A DNA stretch of 64,000 nt. Source: an uncultured Paludibacter sp. (GTDB lineage Bacteria; Bacteroidota; Bacteroidia; Bacteroidales; Paludibacteraceae). Positions 27,311-36,405 of this stretch are shown here, piece after piece. Location of the stretch: assembly GCA_937927845.1 (NCBI GenBank), contig CALFXE010000273.1, positions 35,145 through 99,144 on the forward strand, in the 5' to 3' direction. The position numbers and the translations under genes were made by a program. The notes beneath the pieces are model-generated. The model saw only the letters and a list, made by a program, of their open reading frames with translations. It was not told where the DNA came from and ran no database searches. Within the stretch, counting starts at the first letter, position 1. Every line of letters begins with the position of its first letter.

Positions 27311-27334
27311 AGGATGTGAAACTTTAAAAATAGA

Positions 27335-28108
27335 ATGGAAATGGAAACAAAAAACAAAACACGGTTCATTGCTTTTTCAAGCCAAAAGGGTGGCGTGGGA
27401 AAAAGCACCTTTACAACAATCATTGCGAGCATACTCCATTACCGGATGGGGTATAATGTGGCGGTCTTCGATTGTGATTACCCGCAGTACAGCCTTTGCC
27501 AGATGCGGGAACGGGATTTGAAAACGGTCATGCAAAACGAGGTGTTGAAAAAGTTGGCGCACCGCCAATTCTCCACCATCAACAAAAAAGCCTATCCGGT
27601 ACTGCAAAGCAGGGCTGACAATACATTAAAGGATGCAGAAGCATATTTGCAATCTTCGGCTGTTCCGGTAGATATGGTTTTCTTCGATTTGCCGGGGACT
27701 GTGAATACTCCGGGACTTCTGAATACACTGGCAGGGATACACCATATCTTTTCTCCCATCACGGCAGACCGTGTGGTGATGGAAAGCACATTGAGTTTTA
27801 CCGATGTATTAACGAACGTCCTCATGAAACAGGGAAAGACCTCCATCGAAACGATACGGCTGTTCTGGAACCAAGTTGATGGCAGGGAGAAATCGCACCT
27901 GTATGAAACCTACGGCAATGTCATCAAAGAGGTTGGACTGCAAGCGATGGAAACCCGCATTGCCGACAGCAAACGCTTCCGCAAGGAAAGTGAGGTGACG
28001 GCAAAAACCATCTTCCGCTCCACGTTATTGCCTCCCGATACAAGATTGATGAAATCCTGCGGATTGGACTTGTTTATCAGTGAATTTTTAAGAACCGTCA
28101 AATTGTGA
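27335..28108 (+). CDS. traA: ParA-family ATPase TraA
   Basis: The 257-aa protein is a MinD/ParA-type P-loop ATPase: deviant Walker A SQKGGVGKST (about 15-24), switch region DCDYPQ and Walker B-like VFFDLPGT. In CTnDOT-type elements it heads the tra operon as TraA; its role in transfer is not well defined, perhaps positioning of the relaxosome. ATG at 27341 (third codon) is an alternative start. It is followed four bases later by the first DUF3408 gene. Confidence 0.88.
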   Translation: MEMETKNKTRFIAFSSQKGGVGKSTFTTIIASILHYRMGYNVAVFDCDYPQYSLCQMRERDLKTVMQNEVLKKLAHRQFSTINKKAYPVLQSRADNTLKDAEAYLQSSAVPVDMVFFDLPGTVNTPGLLNTLAGIHHIFSPITADRVVMESTLSFTDVLTNVLMKQGKTSIETIRLFWNQVDGREKSHLYETYGNVIKEVGLQAMETRIADSKRFRKESEVTAKTIFRSTLLPPDTRLMKSCGLDLFISEFLRTVKL

Positions 28109-28112
28109 TCCT

Positions 28113-28535
28113 ATGGAGAACGGAAACAGGAAAAAGCAAAATGCCCCGATTGACGAAGCGTACCTAATGTCTATCATGGCAGGTGAAACAACAAAGCCTG
28201 AACAGGCGGCAACACCCCAAGAGCCGACAGCAGAGCCTGAAAAGGAAAGGATAATGGATAAACCGGTAACCAAAGAGCGCACCCGACAAAAGAAGGTATT
28301 CGGCACAAGCTATGGCGAACGTTTTCTGAATAGCCATACGATGACCCGCCGGGGCGATAAGAGTATATACATACGGCAGGAATACCACGAACGGCTTTCA
28401 CGTATCGTACAGGTTATCGGTGAGGACAAGATACCCCTGTACGCTTATCTGGATAATATTCTCGAACATCATTTCGAGCAGTTCGAGAAAGCTATTACCG
28501 ATGATTTTAACGAGAAGTTTAAACCCATTTTTTAA
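28113..28535 (+). CDS. DUF3408 conjugal transfer protein
   Basis: This 140-aa protein has a flexible, Glu/Pro-rich N-terminal half and a C-terminal DUF3408 domain (about 65-135) beginning RGDKSIYIRQEYHERLSRIV and containing YLDNILEHHFEQF. The family occupies the traB/traC places of Bacteroidetes conjugative elements and looks like a DNA-binding ribbon-helix-helix relative (inference). A second, shorter paralogue follows directly. Confidence 0.82.
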   Translation: MENGNRKKQNAPIDEAYLMSIMAGETTKPEQAATPQEPTAEPEKERIMDKPVTKERTRQKKVFGTSYGERFLNSHTMTRRGDKSIYIRQEYHERLSRIVQVIGEDKIPLYAYLDNILEHHFEQFEKAITDDFNEKFKPIF

Positions 28536-28546
28536 AGTAATTGATT

Positions 28547-28834
28547 ATGATAAACAGAATGAAAATAAAAATAAGATTACAACGGGAACAGGTATTGCAG
28601 GTTGAGCAATACAAATCAACATTCTTAAAACCGACCGGATTAGTCGCAAGGCAGGGGAAATCGATATACATAAGCCCCGATTTCCACAAGAGAATATCCC
28701 GTATCGTCTTCATACTCGGAGACGGAAAAATCACACTTTCCGATTATCTGCATAATGTGTTGAAACACCACTTTGAGAATTTCAGCGATGAAATAAAGAT
28801 AATTTCCGTTGACAAGCAAGAACCAATCATATAG
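28547..28834 (+). CDS. DUF3408 conjugal transfer protein, second copy
   Basis: From ATG 28547 (an upstream in-frame TTG at 28541 is less likely) this is 95 aa. QGKSIYISPDFHKRISRIVF and YLHNVLKHHFENF align with the C-terminal half of the gene before it, so the pair arose by duplication. It lacks the disordered N-terminal half. It lies 11 bp after the first copy and 2 bp before traD. Confidence 0.8.
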   Translation: MINRMKIKIRLQREQVLQVEQYKSTFLKPTGLVARQGKSIYISPDFHKRISRIVFILGDGKITLSDYLHNVLKHHFENFSDEIKIISVDKQEPII

Positions 28835-28836
28835 TT

Positions 28837-29475
28837 ATGGAAACAGTGATTGTAATATGCCTTATTATCGTCATCATACTTTTACTGAAAGACAAGGTGG
28901 TTATCCATAGGGTCGTCCGCAGGGAGGAAAAACAGGAAAACGAAAGACCCGACCTGCCGGATATTATGGGGCGTCCCAAATCCGCAGAGAGAAATGGGGT
29001 GCTTATGAGTGCCACTAAAAGCCAAACAGAAGAAAGTCGAAAGATGGCTGATAATTTTGCAACAGAAACCTACGGGGAAAATAATGATTGGAAAAATCCG
29101 CAAGATCAGGGAGAGCCGGATGAAGATTCCGGAATTAAATCCGATTTTGAAAATGGGGAAGACGAATGGGATGATGATGGGTTTCAGGACAGGGACAATG
29201 AGTTTGCCACAGGGGTTACCTTTGAAGAACTGACTACCGTGGGGGCATTGTTGGAGCAAGAAGTGCTTGAGCCAGCCCTGCAACAAAAAGCGGTGGATAT
29301 AGTTCAGCGTTTACAAGGAACTGAATTGTTCAGTCTGCTCGAAAACTCAATGGAGGGGGCTTCCCGGAAAATTGCAAAGTTGCTGGATAAGAGCCTCTCC
29401 ACCGGAACGGATTTCAGTTCTCCCGTTTTGCGGAAAAATGATTTGGAAAATTTCGACATCGGGGAGTTCGTCTGA
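28837..29475 (+). CDS. traD: Conjugal transfer protein TraD
   Basis: The 212-aa protein has an N-terminal membrane helix (VIVICLIIVIILLL), a very acidic linker (about 95-120) and a C-terminal segment starting VTFEELTTVGALL, which is typical of TraD in Bacteroidetes conjugative transposons. It is not the F-plasmid TraD coupling protein, whose role is filled by MobC here. The function is unknown; cytoplasmic-face anchoring is suggested by the helix. Confidence 0.8.
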   Translation: METVIVICLIIVIILLLKDKVVIHRVVRREEKQENERPDLPDIMGRPKSAERNGVLMSATKSQTEESRKMADNFATETYGENNDWKNPQDQGEPDEDSGIKSDFENGEDEWDDDGFQDRDNEFATGVTFEELTTVGALLEQEVLEPALQQKAVDIVQRLQGTELFSLLENSMEGASRKIAKLLDKSLSTGTDFSSPVLRKNDLENFDIGEFV

Positions 29476-29555
29476 ATGGACGGCTTCCCTTTGTTTTTTT
29501 AAAGTATGGAATGTGATATACCATATATTATTAATCACCACAAAACAGAACAGGT

Positions 29556-29870
29556 ATGATAAATTCAAAAAACGATACAGATTATATATTCGAGGAATAC
29601 AAAGGATATACTATAGTAAGTCATAAAAAAAATGTTGTCGAAAAGGACATAAACAATCTTATTATTGTTTTCCGTTCAGACGAGTTCCCGAACTACGGGT
29701 ATATTGTAGGACTTGATGACAGCAAACTATCAGGAAACAGAAAATCCTTACCCCACAATATGGACGACGCAAAAGCCTACATTGATTGGGCGGTTAAAAT
29801 CCGTCAGGAGCAAAGTAAAAATAAGGTGGAAATACCCAAACCACGAAAAAGCAAAGGACGAAGAATGTAA
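29556..29870 (+). CDS. Hypothetical protein between traD and traE
   Basis: The 104-aa protein has a compact alpha/beta N-terminus (EEYKGYTIVSHKKNVVEKDI), a central GYIVGLDDSKLSGN and a basic tail (PKPRKSKGRRM). It reads with the operon but is not a standard tra gene. There is no signal peptide or membrane segment. No family is recognised. A T-rich hairpin at about 29948-29982 follows it. Confidence 0.6.
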   Translation: MINSKNDTDYIFEEYKGYTIVSHKKNVVEKDINNLIIVFRSDEFPNYGYIVGLDDSKLSGNRKSLPHNMDDAKAYIDWAVKIRQEQSKNKVEIPKPRKSKGRRM

Positions 29871-29947
29871 GGGGTTAACCCGAATTGTAAATAATAATTG
29901 AAAAGTAGTCCACTAAAATAATTGAAAAATATACCGCCGGTTAAGGA

Positions 29948-29982
29948 AACGTCAGGCTTCGGAAAGTTTGGCGTTTTTTTAT
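29948..29982 (+). terminator. Weak intrinsic terminator or attenuator before traE
   Basis: AACGTCAGGC can pair with GTTTGGCGTT through several G-U pairs and is followed by seven T. The spacer 29871-30124 has no gene. Partial termination here would separate the A-D block from the E-Q channel genes. Confidence 0.4.
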
Positions 29983-30124
29983 GCCTTTTACTTAACACAA
30001 TACCATACCCTGCCAAAAAATTCCACTGGCGACAACTATCAAATAATGCTTCGATTTCCATTAGACTTTTGTTCCGAAGCCCGCAACAGGCGGGGAAGTA
30101 GTAACAAAATAAATTCAGTTTAAC

Positions 30125-30430
30125 ATGGAAAGACTTAGTAAAAAAGCGTTGCTGACCGGCGTTGTGCTCCTGTCGGCATTCGGAGTGTTCGCACAGGGAA
30201 GCGGCTCTGCCGGTATCAATGAAGCCACACAGATGGTTACAAGTTACTTTGACCCGGCGACCAAACTGATCTATGCGGTGGGTGCGGTGACAGGTTTGAT
30301 CGGGGGTGTAAAGGTGTATCAAAAATTCTCATCGGGTGATCCCGATACCAGTAAAGTGGCTGCCAGCTGGTTCGGGGCTTGCATCTTCCTGATCGTAGCG
30401 GCAACCATTCTTCGTTCATTTTTCCTGTAA
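30125..30430 (+). CDS. traE: TraE (DUF4134) small membrane subunit, VirB2-like
   Basis: The 101-aa protein has a signal peptide (ALLTGVVLLSAFGVFAQ) and two membrane helices (AVGAVTGLIGGVKVY, ASWFGACIFLIVAATIL), the size and layout of DUF4134. It is regarded as the VirB2-like pilin or channel subunit of Bacteroidetes mating machinery (inference within the family). In standard elements traF follows directly, but here a methylase gene is inserted. Confidence 0.9.
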   Translation: MERLSKKALLTGVVLLSAFGVFAQGSGSAGINEATQMVTSYFDPATKLIYAVGAVTGLIGGVKVYQKFSSGDPDTSKVAASWFGACIFLIVAATILRSFFL

Positions 30431-30445
30431 AAAAACGAACAAGTT

Positions 30446-31288
30446 ATGTCGAGAAACGAAAGAATGAAAACGCCATTAACCTACTATGGGGGGAAACAAG
30501 GTCTGGTACATATCATACTGCCACTTATTCCAAGGCATCAAACCTATGTTGAACCCTTTGTAGGTGGCGGAGCTATATTTTGGGCAAAGCCACCCTCGAA
30601 AGTCGAGGTGGTAAATGACTACAACCGGGAACTTATCAATTTCTATGAGGTCTGCAAGAACAATTTTGTGGAATTGGAAAAGCTGATAAGGATCAGTTTG
30701 CATAGCCGTTCACTACACAATGACGCACAAGCTATTTATAACAATCCGCACCTGTTCTCCAACCTTCAAAGAGCCTGGGCAGTTTGGGTGCTGTGCAACC
30801 AGTCGTTCAGTTCAAAGATAAATGGTAGTTGGGGATATGATAAAACAGGATCTACAAGTACTTTGAAATTATTCAACAAACGGCAATCATTTACAGAAGA
30901 ATACGCCATTCGATTGCAGAATGTGCAAATTGAAAATACCGATGCACTACGGATTATCAACTCGCGCGATTACGAACAGGCATTTCATTACTGCGACCCT
31001 CCCTATATCAATACAGACTGCGGACATTACGACGGATATTCCCGTGAAGATTTTTTGGCACTTCTCAAATGCCTTTCCGAAGTAAAAGGAAAGTTCCTTT
31101 TGAGCAGTTATCCAAGTACTGAACTGGCAGAGTTTACGAAAAAGCACAATTGGTACAATATCAAACTTCATCGGGAGGTAATTGTGGATATCAACAGGGG
31201 AAAGCCGAGGAAAAGAAAGATTGAAGTGCTTACCGCAAATTATGAATTAAAAAAGCAATTAGATTATGGGCAATTACAATATCAATAA
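30446..31288 (+). CDS. D12-class DNA adenine methyltransferase inside the tra operon
   Basis: The 280-aa protein methylates N6 of adenine in DNA. Motif I is FVGGGAIFW (about 39-47), motif IV is CDPPYIN (around 190), and the N-terminus PLTYYGGKQGLV carries the substrate-binding GGK of the Dam/D12 class. It lies 15 bp after traE and overlaps the start of traF by 23 bp, so it is co-translated with the channel genes. No cognate restriction gene is adjacent. Self-modification of incoming DNA to evade recipient restriction is a reasonable role, in keeping with ardA on the same element (inference). The recognition site is unknown. Confidence 0.92.
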   Translation: MSRNERMKTPLTYYGGKQGLVHIILPLIPRHQTYVEPFVGGGAIFWAKPPSKVEVVNDYNRELINFYEVCKNNFVELEKLIRISLHSRSLHNDAQAIYNNPHLFSNLQRAWAVWVLCNQSFSSKINGSWGYDKTGSTSTLKLFNKRQSFTEEYAIRLQNVQIENTDALRIINSRDYEQAFHYCDPPYINTDCGHYDGYSREDFLALLKCLSEVKGKFLLSSYPSTELAEFTKKHNWYNIKLHREVIVDINRGKPRKRKIEVLTANYELKKQLDYGQLQYQ

Positions 31289-31598
31289 AGGTATCGGCAG
31301 GACGGTCGAGTTCAAAGGATTGAAAGCACAGTACCTTTTCATGTTCGCCGGAGGTTTGCTCGCTGTGCTTATCCTCGTTATGATTATGTATATGGCAGGG
31401 GCAAATTCGTTTGTGTGCCTGTTTATCGGGGCAGTCGGCGGATCGCTTGTCGTATGGCAGGCATTTGCAATGAACCGTAAATATGGAGAACACGGATTGA
31501 TGAAAGCAGGGGCAAAGAAAAAGCACCCGAAATACATCATCTGCCGCAAAGCGGTACACCGCTATTTGAAGTATAACCGTAAACCCACTGCCCTATGA
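31266..31598 (+). CDS. traF: TraF (DUF4133) membrane protein, VirB3-like
   Basis: The 110-aa protein has the DUF4133 start (NINKGIGRTVEFKGLKAQYL) and two hydrophobic helices (YLFMFAGGLLAVLILVMIMY, FVCLFIGAVGGSLVVWQAF). It precedes and overlaps the VirB4-like traG by 4 bp, as VirB3 does VirB4. The ATG lies inside the end of the methylase gene. Confidence 0.9.
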   Translation: MGNYNINKGIGRTVEFKGLKAQYLFMFAGGLLAVLILVMIMYMAGANSFVCLFIGAVGGSLVVWQAFAMNRKYGEHGLMKAGAKKKHPKYIICRKAVHRYLKYNRKPTAL

Positions 31599-34102
31599 GA
31601 AATACAGCAAAAACCACAACGTTGGAAAGCAAGTTCCCATTACTGGCGGTGGAACACAACTGCATCGTTTCAAAGGATGCGGACATCACGGCTTGCTTTC
31701 GTGTACACCTGCCGGAATTGTTCACGGTAGCATCTGTGGAGTACGATGCCATCCATTCGGCATGGCACAAGGCTATCAAGACCTTGCCGGACTACTCCAT
31801 CGTCCACAAACAGGATTGGTACATAAAGGAGAACTATGCGCCGGATATTGCACAGGACGGTTTGAGTTTTCTTGCCAAGTCCTATCAACAGCATTTTAAC
31901 GAACGTCCTTTTTTAAACCATTACTGTTACCTGTTCCTGACCAGGACGACCAAAGAGCGGATGCGGATGCAAAGTAACTTCAGTTCACTTTGCAAAGGTG
32001 TCCTCATCCCAAAAGAGATAAGGGATAAAGAAACCGTCCGCAGGTTCATGGAAGCGGTGGCACAATTTGAGCGTATAGTAAACGATAGTGGTTTTGTCAG
32101 ACTGGAACGTTTGACCGATGATGACATCATCGGTACACGGGACAAACAGGGATTGCTCGAACAGTACCTCACCCTGTCAAGGGAAACTGGAACACCCATG
32201 CAGGATATCGTTTTGGGAAGTGAGGATGTGCGTATCGGTAACAACAGGCTGTGCCTGCACACGCTTTCGGACACGGATGATTTGCCCAATACGGTATCGG
32301 CGAGTACGAGGTATGAAAAACTGTCCACGGACAGAAGCGATTGCCTGTTGTCCTTTGCCTCTCCGGTGGGGCTGCTCCTAAGCTGTAACCACATCTACAA
32401 CCAATATTTGTTTTTGGATAACAGCAATGAGAACCTGCGCAAGTTTGAGAAAACCGCAAGGAATATGCACTCGATGGGAAGATACAGCCGTGCCAACCAG
32501 ATTAACAAAGAATGGCTCGAAAGGTATCTGAACGAAGCCCACAGTTTCGGGCTTTACTCTATCCGTGCACATTTCAATGTGATGGCATGGTCGGATGACC
32601 TGAATGAACTCAAACAGATAAAGAACGATACCGGTAGTGCGTTGGCCTTAATGGAATGCAAGCCACGCCACAACACCACGGATGTTGCCACGTTGTACTG
32701 GTCTGCAATGCCAGGGAATGCGGGTGACTTTCCTGCCGAGGAAAGTTTTTATACGTTCATCGAACCTGCATTGTGTTTCTTCACCCAGGAAACCAACTAC
32801 CAAAGTTCGCCATCGCCGTTCGGTATCAAGATGGCAGACAGGATCACGGGAAAACCCATCCATCTGGATATTTCCGACCTGCCGATGAAAAAAGGTATCA
32901 TCACGAACCGCAACAAATTTGTTTTGGGGCCATCAGGTTCGGGAAAATCATTTTTCACCAATCACATGGTGAGGCAATATTTTGAACAGGGTGCGCATGT
33001 GTTGATCGTGGATACCGGAAACAGCTATCAGGGGTTGTGTGAATTGATTAAAGGCAAGACCAAAGGTGAGGATGGTGTTTACTTTACCTACAGCGAAGAT
33101 AACCCCATCGCCTTTAACCCCTTTTTCACCGAGGACGGTGTGTTTGATATTGAGAAAAGGGAAAGTATCAAAACGCTCATCCTTACACTTTGGAAACGTG
33201 ACGACGAACCGCCGAGCCGTTCGGAAGAAGTGGCGTTATCCAACGCCGTGAGCGGTTACATCGAGCGCATCAGGCAAAACGATGGCTACCCGTCTTTCAA
33301 TGGCTTTTATGAGTATGTGCAGGGCGATTACCGCAATGTATTGGAGGACAAAAAGGTAAGGGAAAAAGATTTTGACCTTGCTAATTTTCTGAATGTACTC
33401 GAACCTTATTACAGGGGAGGAGAGTACGACTACCTGCTGAACTCCGATAAGCAACCCGACCTGCTTTCCAAACGCTTCATAGTCTTTGAAATTGATGCGA
33501 TAAAAGACCATAAAATCCTCTTTCCCGTGGTAACCATCATACTTATGGAGGTATTCATCAACAAGATGCGCAGGCTTAAAGGTGTGCGTAAACTGATACT
33601 GATTGAGGAAGCGTGGAAAGCCATCGCAAAAGAGGGTATGGCAGAGTATATCAAATACCTCTTTAAGACTGTCCGTAAATATTTTGGTGAGGCTATCGTG
33701 GTAACGCAGGAAGTGGACGACATCATCCAATCACCGATTGTCAAAGAGAGTATCATCAACAACAGCGACTGTAAAATCCTCCTGGATCAACGCAAGTACA
33801 TGAACAAGTTTGACGACATCCAGACGATGCTCGGACTGACGGAAAAGGAAAAATCCCAGATCCTTTCCATCAATTTAAACAATGACCCAAGCAGGCTTTA
33901 CAAGGAAGTGTGGATCGGGCTAGGTGGAACGCACTCTGCAGTGTATGCCACGGAGGTGTCGCTCGAAGAATACCTTGCCTACACTACCGAAGAAACCGAA
34001 AAGATGGAAGTCATGCAACTGGCATCCGAACTGGACGGCAATGTGGAACAGGCTATCAAGCGCATTGCCCGGGAAAGACGTGAAAACGAAAACAGTTATT
34101 AA
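31595..34102 (+). CDS. traG: TraG conjugation ATPase (VirB4 family)
   Basis: The 835-aa ATPase energises assembly and substrate passage of the type IV channel. Walker A is GPSGSGKS (about 445-452), and RKLILIEEAWKAIAKEGM is the typical VirB4 Walker B region. The N-terminal 400 residues form the VirB4 N-domain. The length is normal for Bacteroidetes TraG. It is bracketed by traF and traI; traH, found in CTnDOT between G and I, is absent. Confidence 0.95.
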   Translation: MRNTAKTTTLESKFPLLAVEHNCIVSKDADITACFRVHLPELFTVASVEYDAIHSAWHKAIKTLPDYSIVHKQDWYIKENYAPDIAQDGLSFLAKSYQQHFNERPFLNHYCYLFLTRTTKERMRMQSNFSSLCKGVLIPKEIRDKETVRRFMEAVAQFERIVNDSGFVRLERLTDDDIIGTRDKQGLLEQYLTLSRETGTPMQDIVLGSEDVRIGNNRLCLHTLSDTDDLPNTVSASTRYEKLSTDRSDCLLSFASPVGLLLSCNHIYNQYLFLDNSNENLRKFEKTARNMHSMGRYSRANQINKEWLERYLNEAHSFGLYSIRAHFNVMAWSDDLNELKQIKNDTGSALALMECKPRHNTTDVATLYWSAMPGNAGDFPAEESFYTFIEPALCFFTQETNYQSSPSPFGIKMADRITGKPIHLDISDLPMKKGIITNRNKFVLGPSGSGKSFFTNHMVRQYFEQGAHVLIVDTGNSYQGLCELIKGKTKGEDGVYFTYSEDNPIAFNPFFTEDGVFDIEKRESIKTLILTLWKRDDEPPSRSEEVALSNAVSGYIERIRQNDGYPSFNGFYEYVQGDYRNVLEDKKVREKDFDLANFLNVLEPYYRGGEYDYLLNSDKQPDLLSKRFIVFEIDAIKDHKILFPVVTIILMEVFINKMRRLKGVRKLILIEEAWKAIAKEGMAEYIKYLFKTVRKYFGEAIVVTQEVDDIIQSPIVKESIINNSDCKILLDQRKYMNKFDDIQTMLGLTEKEKSQILSINLNNDPSRLYKEVWIGLGGTHSAVYATEVSLEEYLAYTTEETEKMEVMQLASELDGNVEQAIKRIARERRENENSY

Positions 34103-34123
34103 TCATTTAAAAAAACAGGAACA

Positions 34124-34756
34124 ATGAAAAAAGTAATGTTACTGGTGTGTACGGCAATAATGCTTGCCGTTGCACCGTCCGCAAAAGCACAATGGGTTGT
34201 TGTTGACCCGTCAAACCTCGCATCGGGCATCCTTAATTCTGCCAATGAAATTGTGCAGACTTCATCCACCGTTTCAAACGTGGTAAAAAATTTCAATGAG
34301 GTAAGGAAAGTGTACGAGCAGGGCAAAGAGTATTACGACAAGTTGAAAGCGGTAAACAACCTTGTGAAAGATGCCCGTAAGGTGCAACAGACGGTTTTGC
34401 TCGTGGGTGATGTGTCCGAAATGTATGTGCAAAATTTTGGAAAGATGATGAACGACCCCAATTTCAGCTCGCAGGAACTGACGGCAATCGCCTACGGATA
34501 TTCCTCATTACTGAACGAGAGCACCGAACTGTTGAAAGAGTTGAAACAGATTGTCACCGCATCCTCACTTTCCATGACCGACAAGGAACGTATGGATGTC
34601 ATCGACAGGGTTTACAAGGAGGTCAAGGACTACCACAGCCTTGTCCGGTACTATACCAACAAGAATATCTCCGTGAGCATTTTGAGGGCTAAAAAGCAGA
34701 ATGACACCCAACGGGTGCTGGAATTGTACGGTACTCCCGAACAAAAATACTGGTAA
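34124..34756 (+). CDS. traI: TraI (DUF4141) exported protein, VirB5-like position
   Basis: The 210-aa protein has a clear signal peptide (LLVCTAIMLAVAPSAKAQ) and long amphipathic helices (NEIVQTSSTVSNVVKNFNEV) typical of DUF4141. It is periplasmic and probably coats or tips the channel, a role analogous to VirB5 (inference). It sits 21 bp after traG and 3 bp before traJ. Confidence 0.9.
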   Translation: MKKVMLLVCTAIMLAVAPSAKAQWVVVDPSNLASGILNSANEIVQTSSTVSNVVKNFNEVRKVYEQGKEYYDKLKAVNNLVKDARKVQQTVLLVGDVSEMYVQNFGKMMNDPNFSSQELTAIAYGYSSLLNESTELLKELKQIVTASSLSMTDKERMDVIDRVYKEVKDYHSLVRYYTNKNISVSILRAKKQNDTQRVLELYGTPEQKYW

Positions 34757-34759
34757 GCT

Positions 34760-35755
34760 ATGGAATGGAATAATCTTCATGAAATCCTGCGCTCGCTGTA
34801 TGATGACATGCTCCCGCTATCCGCTAATATGGCGGCAGTGGCAAAGGGCATCGCCGGACTGGGTGCATTGTTCTACGTGGCATTGAAAGTATGGCAGGCG
34901 TTGAGCCGTGCGGAGCAGATAGACATTTTTCCTCTGCTCCGACCGTTCGGCGTGGGGATTTGCATTATGTTCTTCCCGACCATCGTATTGGGAAGTATCA
35001 ATGCGGTGGCAAGTCCGGTGGTGAAAGGTACAAACGCCATGCTCGAAAATCAGGTGCTCGACCTGAACAAGTTGCAGGGACAAAAAGACCTGCTGGAAAG
35101 GGAGGCGATGCTCCGCAACCCTGAAACAGCCTACCTCGTAAGCGACGAGGAATTTGACAAGAGATTGGATGAATTGGGATGGTCGCTACCCGACCTTATG
35201 GCGAATGCGGGGATGCGTATGGAACGTGAAATGTACGATTTGAAGAAAGGCATCCGTAACTGGTTTCGTGAATTGCTGGAAATACTATTCCAAGCAGCGG
35301 CACTGGTCATAGATACTATACGGACGTTCTTCCTGATCGTGTTGAGTATCCTCGGGCCGATAGCCTTTGCGATAAGTGTATGGGATGGTTTTCAATCCAC
35401 ACTTACGCAATGGCTGACCCGATACATTAGTGTGTACTTGTGGTTGCCTATCGCCGATATATTCAGCGCCATGCTTGCCAAGATACAATCCCTGATACTT
35501 GAACGGGATATCGACAAGCTTAACGATCCAACATTTATACCCGACACGTCCAACACGGTGTATATCGTCTTTATGATAATCGGAATACTGGGTTACTTCA
35601 CCATTCCAACGGTGGCGGGCTGGGTCATCCAGGCCGGAGGTGCAGGAAACTATATGCGCAACGTCAACCAGACTGCATCGAAAACCGGAAACATCGCCGG
35701 AGCGGGAGCGGGGGCAGTTGCGGGCAACATCGGTGGCAGGTTAATGAACAAATAA
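34760..35755 (+). CDS. traJ: TraJ polytopic membrane protein, VirB6-like
   Basis: The 331-aa protein has several membrane helices (about 28-50, 70-90, 175-200, 275-300) and a Gly/Ala-rich C-terminal tail (IAGAGAGAVAGNIGG). It matches TraJ of Bacteroidetes conjugative transposons, the VirB6-like inner-membrane channel component. Confidence 0.9.
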   Translation: MEWNNLHEILRSLYDDMLPLSANMAAVAKGIAGLGALFYVALKVWQALSRAEQIDIFPLLRPFGVGICIMFFPTIVLGSINAVASPVVKGTNAMLENQVLDLNKLQGQKDLLEREAMLRNPETAYLVSDEEFDKRLDELGWSLPDLMANAGMRMEREMYDLKKGIRNWFRELLEILFQAAALVIDTIRTFFLIVLSILGPIAFAISVWDGFQSTLTQWLTRYISVYLWLPIADIFSAMLAKIQSLILERDIDKLNDPTFIPDTSNTVYIVFMIIGILGYFTIPTVAGWVIQAGGAGNYMRNVNQTASKTGNIAGAGAGAVAGNIGGRLMNK

Positions 35756-35770
35756 AAAATATTGGTAAAG

Positions 35771-36394
35771 ATGGAATTTAAAACACTAAGGAATATAGAA
35801 AACAGCTTTAGGCAAATACGCCTGTACGCCATCGTATTTGCGGTGATCTGTATTTGCGTGGCAGGATATGCCGTTTGGCAATCCTACCGGTTTGCGGAGT
35901 TGCAACGGGAAAAGATTTATGTGTTGGATAATGGCAAATCATTGATGTTGGCATTGTCACAGGATGCAAGCATCAACAGACCCGTCGAGGCAAGGGAACA
36001 CGTCCGGCGTTTCCATGAACTGTTCTTTACGCTCGCACCGGATAAGAATGCTATCGAAAGCAATATGAAAAGGGCTTTCAATCTTGCCGATAAATCGGCT
36101 TTTGATTATTACAAAGACCTTTCGGAAAAGGGATATTACAACCGTATCATTGCGGGCAATGTGCAACAGCGTATCGAAGTGGACAGCGTGGTCTGTAACT
36201 TCGACACCTATCCCTATTCCGTCAGGACGTATGCCAGGCAATTTATCATCCGGTCGAGCAACGTTACAAGGCGAAACCTTGTGACCTCCTGCTATCTCGT
36301 GAACTCCGTCCGCTCGGACAACAACCCGCAGGGTTTCAATATTGAAAGGTTTTCCGTATTGGAAAACAGGGACATGGAAGTTATCAATCGCTAA
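35771..36394 (+). CDS. traK: TraK inner-membrane protein, VirB8-like
   Basis: The start at ATG 35771 gives 207 aa; the TTG six bases upstream-in-frame is less likely. A single N-terminal helix (LYAIVFAVICICVAGYAVW) anchors a periplasmic domain of about 165 residues, the VirB8 layout. The family start MEFKTLRNIENSFRQIR is well kept. It follows traJ by 15 bp. Confidence 0.9.
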   Translation: MEFKTLRNIENSFRQIRLYAIVFAVICICVAGYAVWQSYRFAELQREKIYVLDNGKSLMLALSQDASINRPVEAREHVRRFHELFFTLAPDKNAIESNMKRAFNLADKSAFDYYKDLSEKGYYNRIIAGNVQQRIEVDSVVCNFDTYPYSVRTYARQFIIRSSNVTRRNLVTSCYLVNSVRSDNNPQGFNIERFSVLENRDMEVINR

Positions 36395-36405
36395 AAATAA
36401 AAATT

